From assembly GCA_036169595.1 (NCBI GenBank), contig CM069770.1, positions 995,001 to 1,035,000 of the forward strand: a stretch of 40,000 nt of DNA, given 5' to 3'. The stretch's first letter is position 1, and each line of letters starts with the position of its first letter. Positions 10,706-22,600 of the stretch are shown here, in pieces. This DNA comes from Dictyostelium firmibasis (taxonomy: Eukaryota; Evosea; Eumycetozoa; Dictyosteliales; Dictyosteliaceae). The translations under genes were made by a program, and so were the position numbers. Below the pieces are notes generated by a model. The model had not been told where the DNA came from. It saw only the letters and a list, made by a program, of their open reading frames with translations, and made no database searches.

Positions 10706-10863
10706 TAATTTATAGCGTTAACTTAATTTAAAAAATAGCATTATTATAAATATAATATCTCTTTATCAAAAAAAAAATTAAATAATTCAGATATAAATAG
10801 ATATAAAGAGATATTATATTTATAATAATGCTATTTTTTAAATTAAGTTAACGCTATAAATTA
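10706..10863. repeat. Perfect 61-bp inverted repeat (hairpin element)
   Basis: Arms 10706-10766 and 10803-10863 are exact reverse complements over 61 bases, with a 36-base loop. The outer word is TAATTTATAGCGTTAAC. It lies just after the donor GTAAGT at 10649, where the next transposase exon would be expected. The lack of any mismatch in the arms points to a young event (insertion of a foldback/MITE-like element or an inverted duplication). No target duplication is certain in this A/T-rich DNA. Confidence 0.9.
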
Positions 10864-10869
10864 TCATAT

Positions 10870-11235
10870 CTATAACCAATACCGCAACAACAATCATCAT
10901 ATGTAGAATCTAAATCAATAGCTTAGTCTTTACATGATGATTTCCTATACAAGAAGAGTATGATTGTTTAAAATCTATTGCAGTCCATCAGGGTGGTCTA
11001 AGATGATACAGAGGTAAAAATTATTATCTAATTAAAAAAAAAAAAAAAAAAGCTAACCAAAACAAAATTAAAAAAAACAGATACAATTTGTTCTAATACC
11101 TAGCACTCCAACGACTCTGTACCTAGAGTGAAAGTAAATCTTTAAACATCGAAACCTTAACCCACACCTAACCAAACGATTACTCCGTGAAAGAATCGAT
11201 TGCTCACAGCCCCAACGAACCTCAAATACCTCAAT
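10870..11235 (+). other. Less A/T-rich segment with exon-like remnants
   Basis: Plus-strand coding-like words occur here: QEEYDCLKSIAVHQGGLR around 10950-11005, and IQFVLIPSTPTTLYLE after an AAACAG acceptor-like site near 11082, ending in TGA. A GTAAAAATT donor-like site lies between them near 11013. The last part (11140-11235) has clearly higher G+C than its surroundings. These may be C-terminal exons of the transposase or a captured gene piece. I recognise no domain. Confidence 0.35.
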
Positions 11236-11269
11236 AAAATTTATTTTATTTCATCATTATTTTTTCATT

Positions 11270-11720
11270 ATTTTGTCAAATAAATTATTTCATTTATTTC
11301 GGAAATAATTTTTTTATTTCATTTATTTCGTGAAATAAAATTTTTTTATTTCATTTGTTTCGTGAAATAAAATTTTTTTATTTCATTTATTTCGTGAAAT
11401 AAAATTTTTTTATTTCATTTATTTCGTGAAATAAAATTCTTTATTTCATTTATTTCGTCAAATAATTTTTTTATTTCATTTATTTCATTTATTTCGTGAA
11501 ATAAATTTTTTTATTTCATTTATTTCGTGAAATAAAAAAATTATTTCATTTATTTCGAGAAATAAAATTTTTTTGTTTCATTTATTTCGTGAAATAAAAT
11601 TTTATTATTTCGCAATATTTTATAAAATAAATTATTTCGCAATATTTCATGAAATAAATTATTTCGCAATATTTCATGAAATAAATTATTTCACAATATT
11701 TTGTAAAATAATGAATTTTT
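11270..11720. repeat. Palindrome array III (about 33-bp unit)
   Basis: About ten units of roughly 33 bp, each with TTATTTCATTTATTTCGTG then AAATAAAAT, so a direct ATTTCAT word alternates with the ATTTCGTGAAAT palindrome. The array ends in a few ATTTCGCAATATTT variants. It lies in the right subterminal region of the transposon. Confidence 0.85.
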
Positions 11721-11897
11721 TAATGTTTGTAATCAACTAATTTAATAAAAATTGAACTTAATTAAGTGTTTTTAATCTATATACATTCATAATGGTAAAA
11801 AAAAAAAAAAATTAAGAATTACTTTTTATTTCGGAAATAATTGAAATAATTTATTTCGCGAAATAAAAAACGGCATTTTTTCGAGTTTTTATTTCGA

Positions 11898-12069
11898 AAT
11901 ATTTCGGAAATAATTTATTTCTTTCAGGCTTTTCCAGTGTTGCTACTGTTTTATTAAATCCTAAATGTCCTGTTAATGCTGCATTGTGAAACAGGAGGAC
12001 ATTTAGGATTTAATAAAACAGTAGCAACACTGGAAAAGCCTGAAAGAAATAAATTATTTCCGAAATATT
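11898..12069. repeat. Perfect 74-bp foldback across the transposon/fossil junction
   Basis: Arms 11898-11971 and 11996-12069 are exact reverse complements over 74 bases with a 24-base loop. The left arm covers the last 42 bases of the transposon, including its terminal repeat at 11925-11939, plus 32 bases of flanking retroelement fossil; the right arm repeats all of this inverted, with another CACTGGAAAAGCCTG at 12028-12042. After the right arm the fossil resumes with GTTAATGCTGCATTGTGG, the same word that stands in the loop. Confidence 0.93.
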
Positions 12070-13030
12070 AACAGGAGTTAATGCTGCATTGTGGAAGATT
12101 TTTATGATTGATTCTACTAATGAATTTGGAATAACTATTAATTTGGTTATTATTCTTTCTTTTTTGAAGAAATTATTTCAGTTATTATTCTATATAACAT
12201 GTTTTCATATATTGTATAGAATAGTGAAATTTTATCTTCCCGCTGCTTCGCTATTTGTAATTTTATTTTCTTTCTAAAATTGAATTAAAGGTTTAGTGAT
12301 TCATCTTTATTTTGATGTTCAATTACTATTTTATTATCTAAATTAATTTCGTAATTGATTAATTCATTTGAATTATTATTATTATTGCTAATTGAACTGT
12401 CATTGTTTGAATCTGTTAAACTATTAATTGAATGATCATGATTGATATTATTTATTATAGTAGATGCAACACTTGTCAAATTTCAAGTGATAAACCGCCC
12501 AAGAAGTTTGGTTCGCTGCATCCACATACTATTCCATCCGCTATTTTCACGGTTTTATCAATAATTACTTGTAATTTAGCATCTCAAATCCATTAAAACT
12601 AAATCGATAGTAACTTGATCTTCTGGAATTACAATTCTCCCATCGCTATAATACACTCCATTTAATTCTTGAATATTTGGAAACTCATTTCCTTTAAAGG
12701 GTTTCCGTTGATATCCTTTCATGATCTCCCTGACTCTGTGTTCACGTGAAATTTTTTCAACTGATAACCTATTAATACAATATCTTGATAAATCATCAGA
12801 TATGGTGTTTTCACTACCTGGTATATGTTCGATTTTGACATGAAGCTCGTAAAATTTCTAACATTCTGGCAACTCGACCATTAATAGCTTTAGTGTCGAG
12901 TCCAATACTATTACAATTAAAACATTTCAATGTACCATTCTGTTGGTATCAGATCTTGAATGTTTACGATAAATAGTTGGGTTATTTTCTATTATCTCAC
13001 AAAATCTGAGTAGATTACACATGTCGATTC
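11940..13030 (-). mobile_element. Ty3/gypsy-like fossil, RNase H to integrase zinc-binding region
   Basis: Minus-strand remnants of a Ty3/gypsy-type pol region. From right to left: the RNase H end with a KIEHIPGSENTISDDLSR word (about 12785-12845), a linker, an Asn/Ser-rich stretch (12285-12479), and the zinc-binding region of the integrase with a GHLG word near 11965-12000. The fossil continues at 7870 on the far side of the inserted DNA transposon. It has several breaks and is disturbed by the foldback at 11898-12069. It may reach further right, but no terminal repeat is recognised there. Confidence 0.75.
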
Positions 13031-13985
13031 ATATTCTCTTTATAAGGTTGTAGAAACTAACCATATATATATACATACGCAGTGAAGTATTGGATTGTGT
13101 TGAGATCAATAATATTAAAACTTTGTAACTATAGTGAAGGGTGATTATGTTGAATGTTTTTTTAGATTGTTATGAAAAAAACAAATACTAAATAAAATTA
13201 AAGAAATAAAATTAACAAATAGGTAATAAATGTATAAAGTATATATATATATATATATATCATAGCATAAAAACAAAAGCAGGAATAAATTTTTATGTAC
13301 ATGTCAAAATTTCCATAACAATTATTAATATATACCTAATATATATAACAAAATAATAATACTTATATGTTCAAATGAATTGATAAAAAAGTGTTATTGT
13401 TTTAAAAGTTTTTAAATATTAATTTTTGTACCATGACGAAATTGTTATATCTTTTATTATTTTTTAAAATTGTATAATTCTCGAGATGTAACTCCATATA
13501 ACCGTAAAAAATTAAAAATAATAAATTTATAAAAAAAAATGTAAAAATAAATTATTGAGTGTATTTTTATGTGTATTTAAATCACAGAACTTATCTCATT
13601 TATTAAAATGAAATATGTAAATTTTAGTGGTTGTAATAATAAAATTAATAAAATAATCGATATTATATAATATTATAAAAATTATTATTAATGTATAGAT
13701 TTAATAAATGCTGTTATTATAATAGATATTTATGTTTTTATCAAAAAAATAAATAAAAAACAATTAATCAGTTTATTATATATAACAAAACATACACAGC
13801 AGGGATAGAAAAGTTTTGTTGTGAATTAAAAATAAAATAGTAAATAATGCTTTTTTTCTTTGAAATTACTTACCTTTTGCCCAATTGAAAACATAAATAC
13901 ATAAAAATAAACAAAATCTATTTAAAATATAAAAGAGAAATAACAACGTCGTGTGAAGAATTCTTTAGGTCGAATATATTCTTAA
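13031..13985. other. A/T-rich region without recognisable gene
   Basis: No gene or clear repeat. A TA dinucleotide run lies at about 13240-13260. It might include an eroded terminal part of the neighbouring fossil, but nothing in the sequence proves it. Confidence 0.5.
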
Positions 13986-14362
13986 ACCCAGGTGGTAAAG
14001 AGTTATGGGGAATACGTCAATCCACCTGTGTGGACGAGGAATTAATACCCCAAAATTCAGCACAAAACTGAATATTTGGGTTTTAGATAGTTATATATGT
14101 ACAATAACTAAATGTATCACAACCAATGCTCTGGTGAAAACAGGTATCATCGTCAACGTGAAGGACGATAAGGTTTATTTACCTCCCTTTACATCCCACT
14201 CATGATGAATCTCTGAACACCGACCCTCCAATGGAATTATAAATTCCACCCCTAATGACCCATGATAGCGCCGACTATCTACAGATCTTCGGAATAATAC
14301 CCCCACTTCATCCTGGTTAAGATTATACATTCTGAAACCAACACACAACCAGATGCTACACA
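13986..14362. other. Island of higher G+C, unidentified element fragment
   Basis: About 375 bases with balanced composition, unlike the surrounding A/T-rich DNA. Open frames on both strands are short (14005-14205 plus, 14175-14363 minus) and show no domain. Inverted words such as CCACCTGTGTGG and ATTCAGCACAAAACTGAAT give local hairpins. In Dictyostelium such islands are usually mobile-element parts (for example LTRs); I cannot name the family. Confidence 0.45.
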
Positions 14363-14502
14363 ATTTTATTTTATTTTTTTTAAAAAAGATTCAGGTTTAT
14401 TTTATAAAAACATACATGGTAATAAAGTCTGTGATAAATTTTTTTATAAATATTATTATTATTTTTATAATATATTTTTAATTAAATAATTACCTTTAAT
14501 AA

Positions 14503-14759
14503 TAATAATTCATAACACTTGTTTGCTTTGAATAAATAAAATTTTGGGAAAAAAAAAAAAAAAAAATTTTAATTTAAATTAAAAAAAAATTAAAAAAATA
14601 AAAGTAAATTAAAAAAAAATCTTTTATTTTTTTTTTAATTTTTTTAATTTTTTTTATTCCACTTTGGGTGATTGATTGGTTTATCCTATATTTTCTAAAT
14701 ATGGTATTGACCTAGACACCTTATTTTATAAAAAAATTAATGATAACAAAGTAAATTTG

Positions 14760-14793
<34 letters not shown>

Positions 14794-14800
14794 GTAATAA
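14503..14800 (+). repeat. Duplicated segment, copy A
   Basis: It matches copy B at about 15425-15660. Shared landmarks in order are CTTGTTTRCTTTGAATAAA, AAATTTTGGGAAAAA, a T-rich run, TTGRTYGRTTTATC, ATATTTTCTAAAT, ACCTAG, CCACCTTATTTTATAAA, AAATTAATGATAACAAAGT and then an AAT tract. A frame reading FSKYGIDLDTLFYKKINDNK passes through it (14676 on), but a stop lies just before it in both copies, so it looks like a gene remnant. Confidence 0.7.
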
Positions 14801-14817
14801 TAATAATAATTATTATC

Positions 14818-14896
<79 letters not shown>
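14762..14896. repeat. AAT trinucleotide tract, interrupted
   Basis: About 45 AAT units with AGT and ATT interruptions. It reads as Asn codons in one frame. Confidence 0.9.
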
Positions 14897-14899
<3 letters not shown>

Positions 14900-15250
14900 C
14901 CCCTACTTTAGATCCTACCGCTACAACCATACATGTCAATACTAAAGCTACTACAAGACTTGATACTACCACCATACATGACAATATTTCTAATGCCAAT
15001 ATCGCCACAAGAATAAGAAGTCCTGCTACCACCATGCCAATACTACTAGTCCTACAACAACCACCATACATGCTAATACCACAAGACTTCTACAACCATA
15101 TATGCCAATTCCACAACAAGTCCTACTACCACCACACATGTCAATACTACGAGACCTGATACTACCACCATACATGAGAAGTGACAAGGTATCCATAGAT
15201 GAACTACAACTCCTATCATCAATAGCATACATGTCAACACCACTACTACA
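14900..15250. repeat. Degenerate ACCACCATACATG minisatellite
   Basis: The word ACCACCATACATG or a close variant recurs at about 14926, 14971, 15031 (short form), 15060, 15091, 15129, 15165 and 15224, with spacings of about 30-60 bases. Between copies stand CTACTACAAGACTTGATACT-like words. The irregular spacing and the open minus-strand frames give no recognisable protein. Confidence 0.6.
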
Positions 15251-15424
15251 ATGAGAAAACTGATAGAAATTTCAATTAAAATTAATAAATGGTTTGTATG
15301 GTATTAGATTTGAATAATATTATATATTTAATTGATTTAAAAGTAGTGGTGATTTTAGTGTTTATTTATATTTAATTAATAAAATTTTTTTTTAATAATT
15401 TTTTTTTTTTTTTTTTTTTAATAC

Positions 15425-15800
<376 letters not shown>

Positions 15801-16825
15801 TAAATATTTTTGAAGGTTCATTATAACATGGGTTGGCTGGATGCTATTTGAATTTGTTTGAGAATTAGTTGAACCATCATCTATAGTTGTTTATTCCACC
15901 TCTACCATTCAAACACAATATTAATAATTTAATAATAGAATTAAAAAATTAAAAAAAAAATAAAAAAAAAAATTTTTTACAAAAAAATTACAAGTAAATC
16001 CTCAAAAAAAAAAAAAAAAGAAAGAAAAGAAAAAAATGACGGGGAACCTATGACCCTCAGTTTTTATTTTTATTGGTCTTAAGAAAAAAAAGCAGAAATA
16101 ATATTAAAAGGTTTGAATGGAAATGTAGTTTCTTTATCATTTATTTTAAGTGTTAAATTTGATTGGAAAACATCATCAAAAATATTTTAAAAAATTTTAT
16201 TTTTATTTATTCATACACCACTTACTTGTGTGTGAAATAATTTTTTTTTAAAAAATAAGAGTGAAACAATTGAAAATAATGATGATTCACATTAAAATCA
16301 TGATGTTTTATCACCCACTCCCACATCATTGTAGTTAACCCCCATTTACAAATATATTTATAAATATAAAAATTTAAAGATAAATAAATAAAAATTAATA
16401 TTGGATTACCTATAAATTTTTTTTCAACAAAGTATCTTACTTTTTTTTTTTTATCTATTTTTTTTGAATCGTTAATCGATGAAACTATTCATTTTAATAT
16501 TTTTCATTTAATTTGATTATATTTTTTTTAAAAAAAAAAAAAAAGTAAAAACCAAATTTTATTGAGAAAAAAATAATAAAAAAATAGTAAAAAATTATTG
16601 ATTATCTTTGGTTGGTCATTATTTTATTGTATTTTATTTTAAAGTTTATGTGGTCATTATTAAAAAAAAACATTTAAAAATGAAAAATAAAAAAATAAAA
16701 AAGGAAATTTAGAGTATTAATTTTTTTTTTTTTATAAATTTATTTTTTCAAAAAAATTTTTATTTTCAAATTTATTTTCTCAAATAAAAATTATTATTTT
16801 ATTCTTTCAAACATTTTATATAATA
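15801..16825. other. A/T-rich non-coding region
   Basis: No gene seen. It holds A and T runs and a short mixed patch, GACGGGGAACCTATGACCCT, near 16038. The final 300 bases are T-rich and could serve as promoter for the Ser-rich frame at 16826. Confidence 0.55.
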
Positions 16826-18063
<1,238 letters not shown>

Positions 18064-18074
18064 TAATAATCAAT

Positions 18075-18490
18075 TTTGGTGGGGCTTGGTGGGGATAATT
18101 AGTATAAACAGGGGATTAAAGGGCACGGAGCTTGGGAATTCATCCATTCAATGAACCTAAGTTTAAACTCTCGTGGTGGAAGGGAAAATATCTTGAGTGA
18201 TCATCTTTTATCACCGTCATTTCGTTATAATGCTTAATTGACATATATACAAATGGCGAGAGATATCACTCTCAAAGGTATCGGGTCAAATGAGTAAGAA
18301 GAGCTCAAAAAAAGGTCAAGTGATATGGCCTTTCTCTCAGCCAAAATCTAGGATCGGTGGATTTTGGCAACCCCTTAAAAAAAAAGGGGGGGAGTTTTGA
18401 TTTTTTTTTTTTTTTTTTTTTATTCACACCTACAAAACCCCTCCACCTTATCTTAACCTCATTCTTTGGATCATTTACTCACCTTAGCTT
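18075..18490. other. Higher-G+C segment, unidentified element fragment
   Basis: It starts with GGTGGGGCTTGGTGGGG, contains an A8G8-like run near 18378-18395 and ends in C-rich pyrimidine words (ACAAAACCCCTCCACC). No open frame of note. The composition contrast suggests a mobile-element part. No tRNA fold is recognisable. Confidence 0.4.
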
Positions 18491-19150
18491 TCCCATTTAT
18501 ATATATATATTTATCTATAAAAAATAGTTTAGTTTTTAAGAATATTGTGCGATATAAATATAGTTTCAAAATTTTTAAATAAAATGTTATGGGTCAATTT
18601 TTTGTAAAATAAAAAAATTTCATAAAGACATAGTGTTGGCAATTAATTTTACTCAAAATTTAAATAAAAAATTAATTGGTGTGGTGTTTTTATAAAATAA
18701 TAATAATAATTAAAAAAAAAATTTTTTTTTTATTTTTTATTTTTTTTTTATTTTTTTTTACGAAACAATATAATATATTAATATGTTTAAATATTAGTTT
18801 TGATGCTTTATTTTTTTATTTTAAACACCAAAATTTCTTAAAAATTTGCACAAATAATTTTTTTTTTCATTAAATGTTGTAGAATTATGAAATATATAAT
18901 AATTCTTTAAATAAATAAATAATTAATTAGGATACTTGCCTAATAATGTATTCATTTTTGGATTGTTTTTAAAAGAGAATCTTTTTATTTTATATATATA
19001 TATTTAAATTATTAGAAAAGATAGATAAATTTTAATTATATGTTTGTTTTTGTTTTTATAATATGTTATCTTTTTTAATTTTTTTCTTTTTTTTAATTTA
19101 TATTTTTTATAAATTGGTGTAGTTGTATTCGTAGATGTTTTTTCTAATTT
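18491..19150. other. A/T-rich region without gene
   Basis: Only A/T-rich sequence and short Phe/Ile-rich frames (18676-18873). I see nothing functional. Confidence 0.5.
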
Positions 19151-19153
19151 TTC

Positions 19154-19323
19154 TTTTTATAATAAAATGGTCTAAGTGTTGCAATATGTAAGATGTTAAA
19201 AAAATAAAAACTATTACTAGACTTTTCTACCACAGGTGTGGGAGTTCATAACCCACCCACTGTGGTAGTTTTTATTTTCAACATCTTACATATTGCAACA
19301 CTTAAACCATTTTATTATAAAAA
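19154..19323. repeat. 170-bp foldback (hairpin) element
   Basis: Arms 19154-19212 and 19267-19323 are reverse complements with one substitution and a 2-base length difference. An inner stem, CTACCACAG (19227-19235) against CTGTGGTAG (19260-19268), continues the pairing. It lies between the two cassette copies. It looks like a MITE-like or foldback element; its sequence is unrelated to the hairpin at 10706. Confidence 0.85.
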
Positions 19324-19357
19324 TCACACAATATTTTTATTTTGCGTCTTCCCACCA

Positions 19358-19640
19358 ATATCATTATTATCATCATAATTATTATGATTCAATAACCTTT
19401 TTTTTATTCTTTAGGTTTCAAAATAAAATTATTTAGATTTTCAAAAATATAGAATTTGTTTCAATTTCGAATTAGATTCAAAATCTCAAGGTAATGTTGC
19501 TAAATAATATTATTTAAAATTTATTTGTTAAAACTAATCATTGTTTTTATTTATATATAGTTATATTTAGTTTTTCCAAATATAGAATTTGTGATATAAG
19601 AGGAAATAACCCATATCAACAATAGTAATTACAATAATAA
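19358..19640 (+). repeat. Exon-like cassette duplication, copy 2
   Basis: Near-copy of 17633-17920 (about nine bases in ten by eye), including a remnant of the ATC microsatellite at its left edge. It ends at the AAT units where the inverted element pair begins (19645). Confidence 0.75.
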
Positions 19641-19644
19641 TAAT

Positions 19645-22600
19645 ACTGACACAAATTATGTGGTAAATTGGTAGTTGTGTGTATACACACATTCAAAAAA
19701 TAATTATTGAACAAACTTGTGTTGGAATTTAATAATTAGTGTAAAAAGAAAAAGAAAAAATTAAAAAAGAATTTATTTACATAAATATAATAATAAAAAA
19801 AAAAGAAAAAAACAAGCAAAATATAAAACAATATAAACTAGAATTATAAAAGATAATAAATTAAATTAAATAAAATATAAATAAAAAACATTATTGTTAC
19901 AATAAAAATAAATTCTTTCTAAGTTCTCTGTATTATTTCTTATATATAATTGATAACAATATATTATTATAACTTAAAATATCAAATATTATTATCCGGT
20001 TAAAATGAGTATTGAATCATAATAAAAATATTATTTTTTTAACAACATGGTGGCTTCTCTTTGGGTTAACTTTCAAACCTTTGCTTACAACAGTTGTATT
20101 TAAATCATCCAAAGATGAACTTTCACCAATTGCACCTATAATTATTTTTTTAACAACTAACATTAATACCAAATGTTATTTAACTGGTGAAATTGCAATC
20201 TTGATGGAGGTCCCATCAAAATATATGAAAGGGTATAAAGTAATGAATTAGTTTTGGCATATGGATAATTCCGTGCTAATTTAAGGCAAGTATTGTATTC
20301 TTATCCCGATATCGTCTAATGTTACTCCTCCAGATTTAGTTGAAATATATATCATGAAACACATGTGTATCGTTATTTTAGGGTTCTAAATATAATATCT
20401 TGTGATTCAGATGGAATGGCAGAAAGATTGACTAGTAATGTATTGTAATTGTCTTTCTAAGACTTATGACAATGGAAAGGAATATTTTTATTTTACAAGC
20501 AAAGAACGATGGTAATAATTTCATTTTTAAAGGAGTGAATTAAAATTCAAACGAGTAAACATGCACAATGGATAAAGATATTGGAATAATTTGGTATTGA
20601 AGAGAGTAAAGATCCTTTAAAGTGTCAAAAAGAGGAATCATTAGACGAATATTTATTGGAAATGAATGGTTTCAATATAACAATATCTAATTGAAAGAAA
20701 ATGGGAATCAACTCGTTGAAAAAGGAGAGATTTGTTTGAAGACACCGGTGAAGGCGAATAATCATCAAAATATGAAAAACTTTGGTCTTCAAGCGGCGAA
20801 ATAAAAGAAGAAGAGATGTTAAAGAATCAGAACCGGTATTACCCGGAATTGGAATAGGTTCGAATAAAGATACATCCTCTCAAGGTGGGAAGATCATTGA
20901 AAAAGAGGTCTTAAATGATAATAGTTCAGGGTCTTCAAAAGAACAGGATATTGATAAAAGATTGGTCAAAATAATTCCAAAAGTTAAAAATAGAAAGAAT
21001 GGTTTTTCAAATAATCAAAAATCAGGTTGTGTTGATACATGTTAAGTAAGAATCAAGTGAGAAATTACTCAAGGTGGTTTCAGAAATTTAATATAAAAAC
21101 AAGAAATTACAATGTTTGAAACTACTAATGGTCAACAAGAAATGGGTTGGATCCAAAATTTCATTCTAAATAATAATAAATTTTATAATTTGTTTTATTT
21201 AAATTTTATTCTAAGAATCTTGTAAAAATCTGTTGGTAAAAAGTAGTGGTTGAGATGATTGAAGATGAAATAATATATTACAGTTTTAGGAATTTGTTGC
21301 ATGAAGGTTGAAAGAGTTGAGAATATATAAATTTGGTACCAGCTCAACCTCGACCGTTAAGGTAATGCACCATCAGTTTCAAATGGAGCAATACAGACAC
21401 TTTACTGATACCATGGTTTTTCAGCCCATAGATATTCATTCGAGTCGTCTATTGGTTCACCTTTCTTTGGCGGTAGTTTATCTTACACCTCCTGCACTGA
21501 AACAACCTTGACTTTTTGACCCCATCCGATATGGTGTGAACATCCAGGTTTGATCCCTTCAGCTTCGACCCATTCATCTGTTTGATCTCATCAACCACTA
21601 GTTTGTCCATTGAGCTGGAAAGAACTTTATTTTCATTCCCAACTTTAATGCAACAAATTCATAAAACTGATATATATTGAAACATATCCAATCATCTACA
21701 CCACTACTTTTTACCATCAGATTTTTACAAGATTCTTAGAATAATAAAATATAAATAAAAAACAAAATTTTAAATTTATTATTATTTTATTTAAGTATCA
21801 AATTTTGAAACAATGGATCTAACCAGTTTCTTGTTTTACCATTAGTAGTATAAAACATTGTAATTTCTTGTTTTTATATTCAAGTTCTGGAACCACCTTG
21901 AGTAATTGCTCACTTGATTCTAACATAACATGTATCAAAAAAACAGAACCTTTACCTGGTTTTTGATTATTTGAAACAGCATCATTGCTATTTACAACTT
22001 TTGGATTTTTTATTCTTTTGAAGACCTTTGAAACATCATCAGCTACGTCCTCTTTTTTAATGATTCTCTCACCTTGAAAGGATGCAATCCTTATTTGAAC
22101 CTATTCCAATTCCAGGTAATATCGGTTCCGATTCTTTAAAATCTTCACTGAGTTCGCCACGAGAATACCTAACATTTGAAAGTTCAACATTTTCTTAATT
22201 TGATGATTCTTCACCTTCACCGGTATCTTCAAACAAAATGTCTCCTTTTTCAACGAGTTGATTCCGTGTCTTTCAATATCATTTCATCCATAACCACATA
22301 ATCTGATAAACCATACCATTTCCCATGAAAATTCATCATCTAATGATTCCTCCTTTTGATACTTTAAAGGATCCTTACTCTCTTCAATACCAAATTCTTC
22401 CAAAAACTTTATCCATTGGACATGTTTTACTCATATTTAATTCACTCCTTCAAAAATGATATTATTACCATCATTCTTATATACCTTTTGTTTTATAAAA
22501 TAAAAATATTCCTTTCCATTATCTTACTACTTTGGAAAGACAATTAATACATTATAAGCCAATCTTTCTACCATTCCATTTCCTTGACTATGACGTTTAA

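Larger units (their letters stand above)
7871..11939 (+). mobile_element. 4.07-kb CACTGG-ended DNA transposon (Tnp2/CACTA-like), defective
   Basis: Both ends carry the same 15-bp inverted repeat, CACTGGAAAAGCCTG at 7871-7885 and its complement at 11925-11939, with a looser match over the next 12 bases. Inside are plus-strand fragments of a Tnp2-like transposase (about 9422-10648), another coding fragment (about 8222-8464), and three arrays of the palindrome ATTTCGYGAAAT. CACT(A/G) termini, a Tnp2-type transposase and dense subterminal repeats are all hallmarks of the CACTA/CMC and related Plavaka groups (family knowledge). It is inserted in the integrase region of a gypsy-like fossil; the flanks share TT, consistent with a 2-3 bp target duplication. 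Transposase frames are interrupted, so it is not autonomous as it stands. I cannot say whether it equals a named Dictyostelium family. Confidence 0.8.

Noticed and set aside
11140-11235. Possible tRNA in a less A/T-rich stretch
   Set aside because: No acceptor stem, T-loop (GGTTCRA) or A-box arrangement could be found on either strand.
14676-14945. Plus-strand poly-Asn frame of 89 codons as a gene
   Set aside because: A stop lies just before the conserved part in both duplicated copies and the rest is the AAT tract, so it is listed as a repeat.
18587-18594. TTATGGGT, the same element on the minus strand
   Set aside because: The sequence to its left on the minus strand is plain A/T DNA without a foldable RNA.
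20782-21045. Plus-strand frame of 87 codons as a separate host gene
   Set aside because: The same words occur inverted in the right arm of the 19645-23173 pair, so it is part of the element fossil.
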